This document shows positions 1 to 5,154 of a stretch of 13,124 nucleotides of DNA, piece by piece. The DNA comes from Deltaproteobacteria bacterium (lineage in GTDB: Bacteria; Desulfobacterota; Desulfobacteria; Desulfobacterales; Desulfatirhabdiaceae): positions 1 to 13,124 of the forward strand of contig JAPLJE010000687.1 in the NCBI GenBank assembly GCA_026388755.1, given 5' to 3'. The notes beneath the pieces were generated by a model. It worked only from the letters and a program-made list of their open reading frames with translations, was not told the DNA's origin and searched no databases. The position numbers were made by a program, and so were the translations under genes. The stretch's first letter is position 1. Each line of letters begins with the position of its first letter.

Positions 1-111
1 GGTAATTAATTTATAATGACTGATTTCAGACAGGTAGCGCTGAAGCGGGTCATAACGAATCAGCGCTTTGTCATCTGAAGCAGGGTCCCAAGTTATTTTC
101 TGTTTTTTCAT
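1..111 (-). CDS. rpoH: RNA polymerase sigma factor, RpoH/sigma-32-like, N-terminal part only
   Basis: The reverse strand opens with ATG at 111 and stays open for 37 codons to the window edge, so the gene is cut by the window and continues to the left. The visible protein contains the segment YDPLQRYLSEISHYKLIT, which is the pattern found at the start of sigma-70 region 1.2 in RpoH-type alternative sigma factors (usually written YDPLxRYLxEI...LLT). RpoH directs RNA polymerase to heat-shock promoters. A GAGG lies about 14 bases upstream, rather far; a second in-frame ATG at 123 is only two bases from that GAGG and is therefore less likely to be used. The family call rests on only 37 residues; another group of sigma-70 protein is possible but less likely. 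It is transcribed divergently from the tRNA. Confidence 0.68.
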   Translation of the reverse strand, partial: MKKQKITWDPASDDKALIRYDPLQRYLSEISHYKLIT

Positions 112-231
112 AAAAAATACCATTACCTCAAAATATGAAAAAAATCATTTCTTCAAATATCAAAACTAATGAACTCGTAAAATAGTCGGTTCACGGTCGT
201 TTTTGACCACAATTTATTGAATTTAAATGAT

Positions 232-259
232 ACTATAATTTAGACTTTGGCTTTTACAA
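232..259 (-). promoter_or_regulatory. Candidate sigma-70-type promoter for the rpoH-like gene
   Basis: On the minus strand TTGTAA (254-259) and TATAGT (232-237) are separated by 16 bases, about 120 bases upstream of the sigma factor start, giving a long leader. The roughly 300 bases between the sigma gene and the tRNA hold no convincing gene; this and the tRNA promoter are the only signals I see there. The match is by eye only. Confidence 0.35.
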
Positions 260-370
260 GATCATCAAAACTAACGATTAAAGATTTTCGAAACATAGTA
301 TCCATTAGGATATTAGAGGAATATGTGGAATGGATCAGCAGAATTACCATCGGTTTATCGGGATTTCTTA

Positions 371-397
371 TTTACAACCATAAATTCCTGTGATAAT
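371..397 (+). promoter_or_regulatory. Candidate promoter for tRNA-Arg
   Basis: TTTACA (371-376) and GATAAT (392-397) are spaced by 15 bases and lie about 20 bases upstream of the first base of the tRNA, which suits a tRNA promoter. The spacer is slightly short, so this is tentative. Confidence 0.32.
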
Positions 398-419
398 CAA
401 CCAAAAAATATGGTATATT

Positions 420-494
<75 letters not shown>

Positions 495-496
<2 letters not shown>

Positions 497-514
497 TAAA
501 ACCAAGGGTTTATG
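495..514. terminator. Small hairpin directly after the tRNA
   Basis: CATAA-ACC pairs with GGT-TTATG around an AAG loop, with one bulged A. It sits between the convergent tRNA and integrase remnant and could end transcription from either side, but there is no T run directly after it on the plus strand. Confidence 0.28.
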
Positions 515-526
515 GTTATCATGTCA

Positions 527-721
527 TTACATTTTTTCTTTTGCGTGAGAATCTATGTGAGATTTTTGCCTTGCATGCTCATACTCCTGTATTGCTTTTA
601 TCTCAGAATTACCGACTGAATGCAAATAGATTTCAGTGGTTGCACGATTTTCATGACCTAAAATACTCTGGATCGACCAAATGGGTATGTTGCTGAATTC
701 CATCAGAGATGCACCTGATGG
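527..721 (-). pseudogene. Tyrosine recombinase (phage-type integrase), C-terminal remnant
   Basis: The last ~65 residues of a tyrosine recombinase survive. The segment IQSILGHENRATTEIYLHS carries the conserved LGH box and the TTEIYLH motif whose tyrosine is the nucleophile that cuts and joins DNA. Similarity starts near ASLMEF, close to position 720, and everything upstream (the catalytic Arg-Lys-His part and the arm-binding domain) is missing. There the sequence runs into an IS3-family relic on the other strand, so insertion followed by deletion probably destroyed the gene. The sequence is of the phage or island integrase type, not the IntI type of integrons. The remnant points toward the tRNA-Arg, 30 bases away, and is most likely the leftover integrase of an island once inserted there. 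It cannot be active. Confidence 0.82.
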
Positions 722-745
722 CGGTGGTCCCGAGATTATTACAAG

Positions 746-853
746 GGACAAAAGTCCAAAAAGCAAACCGAAGAGCATGTGGACGAACTCTACAAGAAGA
801 TCGGCCGGTTAAAGGTGGAACGCAATTTTTTGTCCAAAAAGCTCAATCTGTAA
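746..853 (+). pseudogene. IS3-family OrfA, C-terminal fragment
   Basis: A 35-codon open stretch ending in TAA at 851 encodes GQKSKKQTEEHVDELYKKIG and then RLKVERNFLSKKL. This is the typical end of IS3-family OrfA, where a leucine-zipper-like helix (DELYKKIGxLxVExxFL) mediates subunit contact. The N-terminal helix-turn-helix half is absent. The fragment abuts the truncated integrase, marking the junction of the two wrecks at about 720-745. It belongs with the OrfB pieces that follow. Confidence 0.72.
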
Positions 854-864
854 GCTCGAAACAG

Positions 865-1175
865 CGAAAGCAGATAATAGACCCCCAATAAGCCCCGCTT
901 GAGCATTGCCAACCAGTGCCGGCTTTTGAACATCAACAGATCCTCCTTGTATTATCGGCCCAAACCCAGAACCAGCAGGCCGCATCAGAAGCATAAGATC
1001 CATCCGTACCTGCTCCGAGGTTTGTTTGGTCATTGACCGGCCGAATCAGGTGTGGACGGCCGGGACCGAGTTCAGGATAACATTTTCATAGAACCTGTGG
1101 TGGACGCTCAAGTACCACTACATTTACCTCCACTCCTAAGGAAAAGCAGACAAGTTTTCCGGCACCGCGCTGAAA
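865..1175 (+). mobile_element. IS3-family OrfB (DDE transposase) relic, internally deleted
   Basis: Fragments of OrfB appear in order but in different frames. Positions 890-1033 encode RLSIANQCRLLNINRSSLYY followed by a proline-rich stretch and HPYLLRGL, the usual OrfB start. DRPNQVW follows at about 1033-1053 in another frame. Then, from 1052, comes DGRDRVQDNIFIE, which includes the last acidic residue of the DDE triad. After one missing base the frame continues as LWWTLKYHYIYLHS, the usual sequence after that glutamate. The central catalytic part between QVW and the DNIFIE box is missing, so a deletion of several hundred bases is inferred near 1053. Several frameshifts and stops are present. 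I could not locate the terminal inverted repeats. Confidence 0.7.
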
Positions 1176-1520
1176 ACGATCGAGGCGACGCCAAAATATC
1201 GTATCACACGTCAAGATCCCAGAGAGCGCATCATCGACTTTTGCGATGGGACCCATGTGACTGGACAAAGGTGTCGCAGGCCAACGACAATGTCGTCCAC
1301 CTTCTTGTCGCTACGGCAATCATGCCAGATCAAGGCAACACCACGTCGCTGATCCTTTCCGGGGTCATGCGCGTCTGAAAGGAAGTGGGAGCAAACTGTA
1401 GCCTTGCGAAATAACGGCCTGAGGAATCAAGTTTACCTGGATTGGTAGTGCAATCCAACCCATAAGGACCTATCTGAGTAGACGAGATGAATAGAATATA
1501 TTAAGCCGAGCTTTCGCTGC
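1176..1520. other. Unassigned stretch after the IS relic
   Basis: About 345 bases, GC-richer than their surroundings up to roughly 1440, without a gene I can support. One frame reads TPKYRITRQDPRERIIDFCDG, which looks like former coding sequence but matches no family I recognise. It may be a second insertion-sequence remnant. Confidence 0.4.
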
Positions 1521-1521
1521 C

Positions 1522-1548
1522 GTCAGAATAATACCGTTGTTAAAGAAG
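1522..1548 (+). repeat. Short dispersed repeat, copy 1
   Basis: GTCAGAAT, a short spacer, then CCGTTGTTAAAGAAG. The same two blocks recur at 3831-3856 with the spacer changed from AATA to GAT. Weaker similarity extends about 10 bases upstream. This copy lies 34 bases before the start of an exported-protein gene. Confidence 0.6.
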
Positions 1549-1581
1549 TGCCTTTTTTCAATTGCTTCTAAAGAGGTTTGG

Positions 1582-2298
1582 ATGAACATTGTGCACAATA
1601 TGTGGCATGATAACCTTTTTCCACTGGTACTGGGAGCTTGGTTTGTCTTATTTGTCTTCTCAACTGTTCTGAGTGATGACGCCAGCATAAATACTCTACC
1701 GCAGATTTCAGAACAAAATTCATCTACCGTTATTGTAAAATATAGCAATCTTGACAATGCAACGATCTACAGTATCTCAAGCGGAAATTGCACAATTGAA
1801 TGGATTGCCCGCAATTTTGAGATTGGTGTCATAAAACACCGATCTCAATGTACAGTTCCCCTGTCTCAACAACTCCCGTTTCTGACACAGATTTGTACGG
1901 AATTCTTCAGCAAAGACAAAAATACCCAGGCATTTCGCACATTGTTCTGGGGTAGGCTTACACCCGATGAAAGCGAACCCTCTTCACAGGAGCTGTCACT
2001 CCGTCTTGCACTGGCTGCACATAAATCACCTGACTGGGATGTAAAGCGAGGAAAACCGAAAAATGGAGACATAAACGGGTTTGTCAGAGACCTTGCCAAC
2101 ACTGAGATGATCTATCCGGAACTGAAGGAACTGTTTGAGCGTTTTCATAAAAGAATAACATTTTCCTGCGCAGAAAAGGTTCTGGTTTTAGAGGCAGGAA
2201 AAATGCCGTTTTTCGATCAATTGAAGCAACACGGCATCAAGGCATCAGAAAGGCTGCCGTTTGATTGCATGATATGGTTTTCGGTATCAGCACAATAA
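1582..2298 (+). CDS. Hypothetical exported or membrane-anchored protein, 238 aa
   Basis: I do not recognise this family. The ATG at 1582 is chosen because AGAGG sits five bases upstream; a longer reading from 1537 lacks such a site. The N-terminus carries one hydrophobic segment (about residues 11-30, FPLVLGAWFVLFVFSTVLS) that can act as a signal peptide or anchor, followed by a mixed-charge domain of about 205 residues presumably outside the cytoplasm. Five cysteines follow that segment (in NCTIEW, SQCTVP, QICTEF, FSCAEK and FDCMIW), so disulfides are possible. No catalytic motif is evident. The next gene begins four bases after the stop, suggesting co-transcription. A dispersed repeat lies just upstream. 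It is the first intact gene after the integrase and IS wreckage. Confidence 0.72.
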   Translation: MNIVHNMWHDNLFPLVLGAWFVLFVFSTVLSDDASINTLPQISEQNSSTVIVKYSNLDNATIYSISSGNCTIEWIARNFEIGVIKHRSQCTVPLSQQLPFLTQICTEFFSKDKNTQAFRTLFWGRLTPDESEPSSQELSLRLALAAHKSPDWDVKRGKPKNGDINGFVRDLANTEMIYPELKELFERFHKRITFSCAEKVLVLEAGKMPFFDQLKQHGIKASERLPFDCMIWFSVSAQ

Positions 2299-2301
2299 AT
2301 T

Positions 2302-2697
2302 ATGATTCGGACTAATCACTATAGATCAAATATTACAATGAGTATTATGCAAAATAACACGTTTACCTCGGTGTATTATTTTTTATTGGCATCTCTTTGG
2401 GTTGTTTTGCCTGTGTCGTGCATACACACACCTGAGGTAGTAGGCAGGTGGCAGGAGATAGGGAAAACAGCCACTTTAGAATTTCACAGTGATAGTACAT
2501 TCAATGCCGTTGATGATATGGGAATGGCAGTAAGTGGTAAATTCACGCTTGATAAGGATCAAAATATACGTTTTGAGATTAAACATAAGGACTCTTCTAC
2601 TGAAACAATAAATGGAGCACTTTCCGTACACGGTGATGAGCTTACCTATACAACTGAAGATTTCAAGGAAGTGTATAGATATAAAAGAGCGCAGTGA
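2302..2697 (+). CDS. Hypothetical lipoprotein-like exported protein, lipocalin-like fold suspected
   Basis: The frame starts three bases after the preceding stop codon. The N-terminus has a hydrophobic segment (YYFLLASLWVVLPVSC) ending at a cysteine, resembling a lipoprotein signal although proline three places before the cysteine is unusual. The mature part begins VVGRWQEIGKTATLEFHSD and continues in alternating short strands (FNAV, VSGKFTL, IRFEIKH, LTYTTED, YRYKR). This is the look of small lipocalin-like beta-barrel proteins in which a 'GxW...L.F..DGTF' opening is typical. No ribosome binding site clearly picks the start: ATGs at 2302, 2338 and 2347 are all possible, and 2347 would give the most ordinary signal peptide. 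Function unknown; probably co-transcribed with the gene before it. Confidence 0.66.
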   Translation: MIRTNHYRSNITMSIMQNNTFTSVYYFLLASLWVVLPVSCIHTPEVVGRWQEIGKTATLEFHSDSTFNAVDDMGMAVSGKFTLDKDQNIRFEIKHKDSSTETINGALSVHGDELTYTTEDFKEVYRYKRAQ

Positions 2698-2809
2698 TAG
2701 ATGGATAATATAGTTATCCCGATATGTTAAACTATCCCGCCTGGGTTGTCTGGCGAAATTTCTCAATAACAAATCGCCAAAAACAGTCGGAATTAGGGAC
2801 AAGAGGACG

Positions 2810-2880
2810 CACCAACCTCTTATTCAGAAAAAATAGTCTGTGCCTGCCGGTTTCTACAGACTGTATAATCATTGTTGGGC
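2810..2880 (+). repeat. attC-like site (integron cassette recombination site), candidate
   Basis: GTTGGGC at 2874-2880 fits the integron R' core GTTRRRY exactly. About 60 bases upstream CCAAC (2812-2816) can pair with its GTTGG. Between them AGTCTGT (2835-2841) pairs perfectly with ACAGACT (2856-2862), extendable by two more pairs. The gene for a 62-residue protein starts 28 bases after the core, as in integron cassettes. The R pairing is only 5 bp and the two sides are uneven, so this is a candidate, not a firm call. Confidence 0.38.
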
Positions 2881-2907
2881 GTCACCAAATGGACGGGAGA
2901 TCCGAGA

Positions 2908-3096
2908 ATGTCAAATAAGTATATCGTCGTTTCAGGTGCTTTCTTCGGCGTGGTTTCAGTGCTTCAGGCGGTGCGAGCCCTGAATCAATGGCCGGTACAC
3001 GTCGGAACCGTCGAAATACCGGTCTGGGCCTCATGGATCGCTATGGTTGTTGCGGGCAGTCTCTGTGCGTGGGCATTCCGATCTCGGGGAAGATAA
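2908..3096 (+). CDS. Small two-helix membrane protein, 62 aa, probable cassette gene
   Basis: The start at 2908 is preceded by GGGAG with eight bases of spacing; an in-frame upstream start at 2872 lies inside the attC-like site and is less likely. The protein has two hydrophobic stretches, about residues 5-21 (YIVVSGAFFGVVSVLQA) and 36-53 (PVWASWIAMVVAGSLCAW), joined by a short polar loop, and ends in a basic tail (RSRGR). I know of no assigned function for proteins of this kind; similar short membrane proteins are common in integron cassettes (general knowledge). Here the gene is framed by an attC-like site on each side, 2810-2880 and 3137-3184, making a unit of about 304 bases, the right size for a one-gene cassette. 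Confidence 0.68.
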   Translation: MSNKYIVVSGAFFGVVSVLQAVRALNQWPVHVGTVEIPVWASWIAMVVAGSLCAWAFRSRGR

Positions 3097-3136
3097 TGTT
3101 GTCATGAGCATCGCAGTTATTTCACGTTGCAATGCC

Positions 3137-3184
3137 GCATAACCCATAATGTCTGATCTGACCTATCGACGTGAATAGTTATGC
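3137..3184 (+). repeat. Second attC-like hairpin, short, candidate
   Basis: GCATAAC (3137-3143) pairs perfectly with GTTATGC (3178-3184). Inside, GTC-T-GAT pairs with ATCGAC leaving one extrahelical T on the left arm, the gene-proximal side. The right-hand core GTTATGC is identical to that of the stronger attC at 8379-8454. At 48 bases it is shorter than known attC sites (about 57 or more), so it may be degenerate or a chance hairpin. Confidence 0.35.
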
Positions 3185-3226
3185 ATACGGATCAATCCAA
3201 TTATTTTTCGTCAGGAGATAGATAGC

Positions 3227-3299
3227 GTGTACTCCGTCCTTGATATCGATCTCGACTATTTCAACCAGTTGCCCGAGCCCGGACTTTGTGTCTCCCGTC
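3227..3299 (+). pseudogene. 5' fragment of a gene beginning YSVLDIDLDYF (UPF0489-like?)
   Basis: A GTG at 3227 follows AGGAG by nine bases and opens a frame reading VYSVLDIDLDYFNQLPEPG. The DIDLDYF pattern resembles the start of UPF0489-type proteins, but this is recognition from a short segment. The frame runs to a stop at 3392, but beyond about 3300 it is only the shadow of the next gene, which reads in another frame. It therefore looks like the surviving beginning of a cassette gene whose body was replaced. The ribosome binding site may now drive a useless 55-codon peptide. Confidence 0.4.
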
Positions 3300-3737
3300 G
3301 TGACTCAAGAACTCCTGAAAGTCCTGTCACGCTTCACGACGATGGCATTCTTGGTTGGAGCAAGTCTTTGCTTTGCCGAATCGGGTATTCCTAATCTGGT
3401 GGGGACGTGGTCAGTAAAAGCGGAGGGCGGCGTCATCACAAAAGGCGGCGCATCAGGCTCTAAAACGCACCACAGCGGCGAATTCAGCACCATTACTGCC
3501 GAAGCGGTCGTGACCAAACAGCAAGGCAGGGTTCTCCACGGAACTTTTACATCATCCAAAGCTACCGAGTCTTTCATCGCAGTCATCGGCATGGACAACA
3601 AGAGCTTTTTCTACTCCGATGAAGATGGCTTCTTGGAAGGAAGACTCGTCAATAAAGACAAAATCAATGCCGTTTATCGCCATGTAACCCCTGCCGACAC
3701 AGTGGTGGGTGTGGGGACCTGGACGCGGAAGAAATAA
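3300..3737 (+). CDS. Hypothetical exported beta-rich protein
   Basis: I do not recognise a named family. The body from about residue 30 reads GIPNLVGTWSVKAEGGVIT, then a run of short strands (EFSTITAEAVV, VLHGTFTS, SFIAVIGMDNKSFFYSD, GFLEGRLV, INAVYRHVTP, VGVGTWTRKK). The opening GTW and closing GVGTWTRK suggest a closed beta-barrel or sandwich of the lipocalin or avidin kind, outside the cytoplasm. A signal peptide is present (basic KVLSRFTT, hydrophobic MAFLVGASLCFA, likely cut after FAES). The start is uncertain: the ATG at 3342 falls inside the signal peptide and removes its basic part, the GTG at 3300 keeps it but has no ribosome binding site. The original start was probably lost when the gene was joined to the fragment upstream. 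It may be poorly expressed. Confidence 0.6.
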   Translation: MTQELLKVLSRFTTMAFLVGASLCFAESGIPNLVGTWSVKAEGGVITKGGASGSKTHHSGEFSTITAEAVVTKQQGRVLHGTFTSSKATESFIAVIGMDNKSFFYSDEDGFLEGRLVNKDKINAVYRHVTPADTVVGVGTWTRKK

Positions 3738-3748
3738 GAAGATTCCCG

Positions 3749-3779
3749 GGTGGAAATGAATATTCATACCACCATTTTC
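3749..3779 (+). terminator. Candidate terminator hairpin
   Basis: GGTGG (3749-3753) pairs with CCACC (3769-3773), enclosing ATGAAT/ATTCAT, followed by ATTTTC. It lies 12 bases after the stop codon at 3737. The T run is short, so its strength is doubtful. Confidence 0.4.
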
Positions 3780-3830
3780 AAGCTGGATTTCCAGAGAAAC
3801 TCATGATGATAAATATGAATTTTGCTCCCG

Positions 3831-3856
3831 GTCAGAATGATCCGTTGTTAAAGAAG
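3831..3856 (+). repeat. Short dispersed repeat, copy 2
   Basis: GTCAGAAT-GAT-CCGTTGTTAAAGAAG, matching copy 1 at 1522-1548. This copy is about 92 bases upstream of the next (broken) exported-protein gene. It is too short to be a known insertion sequence. Confidence 0.6.
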
Positions 3857-3948
3857 CCCGGTTAAACCTTGTTTTATGTGGACAGAAAACCAGAACTCCA
3901 TATTTTATACGGATCGGTCTTATTATTATACATAGTGAGAATGAATAA

Positions 3949-4369
3949 ATGAAAATTCGCTTCGCAGTCATAATCAGCATATTTGCCGTTTCTCTCATTG
4001 GCGTTTGCAGTGCCGGGGAAAAGAAGGAAATTCGTTTTCCTCGTGGCAGCACCTCAGTTATGATCGGAGGATGAGTTATCCGGGGGGAACGAGACTTGTA
4101 TTTTTTAACTGCAAACGCAAAACAGACGACGGAAATCAAAATATCCGCTTTGGAAGATAATGCGGTTTTCCAAATATATAAGCCGGGATATACGGTTTCA
4201 AAAAAAGATGGAATTACCGATATTGATGGCGAATCTCTTCCGGAGGCCGGTGAAACAAATGATGCCAAAGTATGGAAAGGCGTTCTTACCTGTTTCTGGT
4301 AAATATTTAATCGTTGTTGGCGGAACTCGCGGAAATGCCAATTACAAACTGAAAGTCGCAGTTCAATAA
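3949..4369 (+). pseudogene. Exported protein, broken by a stop codon and a frameshift
   Basis: ATG at 3949 opens a clear signal peptide (KIRFAVIISIFAVSLIGVCSA). The frame meets TGA at 4072 after IRFPRGSTSVMIGG, then resumes in the same frame as VIRGERDLYFLTANAKQTT and ISALEDNAVFQIYKPG up to a stop near 4300. The expected ending PVSGKYLIVVGGTRGNANYK continues in the next frame to TAA at 4367, so one extra base entered near 4288. Read through, the parts form one protein of about 140 residues of the type often seen as an exported beta-sandwich with 'RGERDxYxxxAxxGQ...GxYLIVVGGTRGNA' (pre-peptidase C-terminal-like). Two independent lesions make it a pseudogene. The TGA falls where a serine codon would be expected, not cysteine. 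Confidence 0.72.
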
Positions 4370-4377
4370 GCCTTATC

Positions 4378-4653
4378 GTGCAGCCTGGAGCTTTTCCTTC
4401 TGTCCCCACACCACCCGAGAAACTATGTAATGTTGACGCTGGGTGTGTCATAGAGCCTATCGATATGATGCGTGCCCTGAAATGTGATGGCTGCTACAAA
4501 TTGCGATTGGATGAAGCAAAGAAAGAAGGTCTGAAGATCCAACTGACAGGGGTGCCAACTTTTATTATCAACAATAAACAGAAAATTGTCGGGGCTCAGT
4601 CAGTAACGGTATTTACAGATCTTCTGGATAAGATCACAAAAGTTCAAGGTTAA
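4378..4653 (+). pseudogene. DsbA/FrnE-family thioredoxin-fold protein, C-terminal remnant
   Basis: From about 4486 the frame reads DGCYKLRLDEAKKEGLKIQ, then LTGVPTFIINNKQKIVGAQ and a final FTDLLDKITKVQG. The GVPTF segment with its cis-proline, followed by the GAQ strand and terminal helix, is the usual end of DsbA-like or FrnE-like oxidoreductases. The catalytic CxxC half of the thioredoxin fold is missing. The first ~36 codons of the frame (from 4378) do not resemble the family, and no ribosome binding site is evident. I take it as the tail of a deleted gene. Neighbours on both sides are also broken, and the one after it is another thioredoxin-fold gene, so the pair may once have been a redox cluster. 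Confidence 0.62.
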
Positions 4654-4704
4654 AGACTTATGAGGAAAGTTCACAGATCTTTTTCATAAACCAGAGGCCC
4701 CCTT

Positions 4705-5137
4705 ATGAAACTGAATATCGGATCTATTGCCCCGGAGTTTGCTGCAAGCGATAGTAATGGCATCAAAATAAACCTTTCCAGCTTGATAAAAAATGGACCC
4801 GCCGTGCTTGTTTTTCTGAGGGGTTTCAGTTGACCATTTGCCAGAAAGCATCTGGGTCAGATGAAACAAGATATCAATCAATTTACAGATAGGAAAGCTC
4901 AGATCGTCGTGATTGCTTTGGGAGAAAGAAAACATTCCATTTATTGCTATTCCCGATCCTGATGAAACACTTGGAAAGCGCTATGGTCAGGGATGGAGCC
5001 TTATAAAACTGGGGCGGATGCCGGCACTGTTTATCATTAATCAGAAAGGCACCATTGCCTTTGCACAATATTCAAATAATATGGCTGACATTCCTGAAAA
5101 CGGCAAGCTGTTCCAGATTCTTGAAGGATTGAAGTAA
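4705..5137 (+). pseudogene. Peroxiredoxin-like redoxin with in-frame TGA at the catalytic Cys position (candidate selenoprotein), frameshifted
   Basis: ATG at 4705 has AGAGG seven bases upstream. The product begins MKLNIGSIAPEFAASDSNG and reaches VLVFLRGFS-TGA-PFARKHLGQM. In AhpC/TSA-like redoxins this site reads RGFxCPFCRxxL, so the TGA (4831-4833, codon 43) replaces the peroxidatic cysteine, and the second cysteine is alanine. A SECIS-like hairpin follows. If TGA inserts selenocysteine the protein would be a peroxidase acting on peroxides with thiol reductants. The frame then continues to VVIALG near 4920. The family ending WEKENIPFIAIPDPDETLG and RMPALFIINQKG is in the next frame to TAA at 5135. 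Family proteins have roughly ten more residues here, so a small out-of-frame deletion is inferred. A plain TGC-to-TGA nonsense mutation in a dying gene remains possible. Confidence 0.7.
4831..4863 (+). promoter_or_regulatory. Candidate bacterial SECIS element
   Basis: Fifteen bases after the in-frame TGA (4831-4833) CATCTG (4849-4854) pairs perfectly with CAGATG (4858-4863) around the three-base loop GGT. Bacterial SECIS hairpins lie directly downstream of the UGA, usually with 16-37 bases between UGA and the apical loop, and carry a G at the start of the loop (GGU in E. coli fdhF), where SelB binds. Here the loop starts 21 bases after the TGA and begins with G. No lower-stem extension is visible. 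Confidence 0.5.
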
Positions 5138-5154
5138 AAAATGAGCTTGGGGGA

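Noticed and set aside
527..721. Integrase remnant as an integron integrase (IntI) explaining the attC sites
   Set aside because: The LGHENRATTEIYLHS segment is of the phage or island type; nothing IntI-specific is visible and the catalytic half is absent.
1052..1378. 108-codon plus-strand frame as a gene
   Set aside because: Its first part is the DNIFIE box of an IS3 OrfB relic, and the matching continuation (LWWTLKYHYIYLHS) is in another frame, so the rest of this frame is out-of-frame reading.
2476..2802. 108-codon minus-strand frame
   Set aside because: Antisense to the lipoprotein-like gene and running into the attC-like region; composition and lack of a start signal indicate a shadow.
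4072..4074. In-frame TGA in the exported-protein gene as a second selenocysteine codon
   Set aside because: The site is not a cysteine position in the motif (GG-x-VIRGERD), no hairpin follows at the right distance, and the gene has an independent frameshift. A nonsense mutation is the simpler reading.
3801..4451. 216-codon minus-strand frame, the longest on that strand in this region
   Set aside because: It lies antisense to the clear (though broken) exported-protein gene at 3949-4369, shows no family similarity and has no ribosome site; it is a chance frame.
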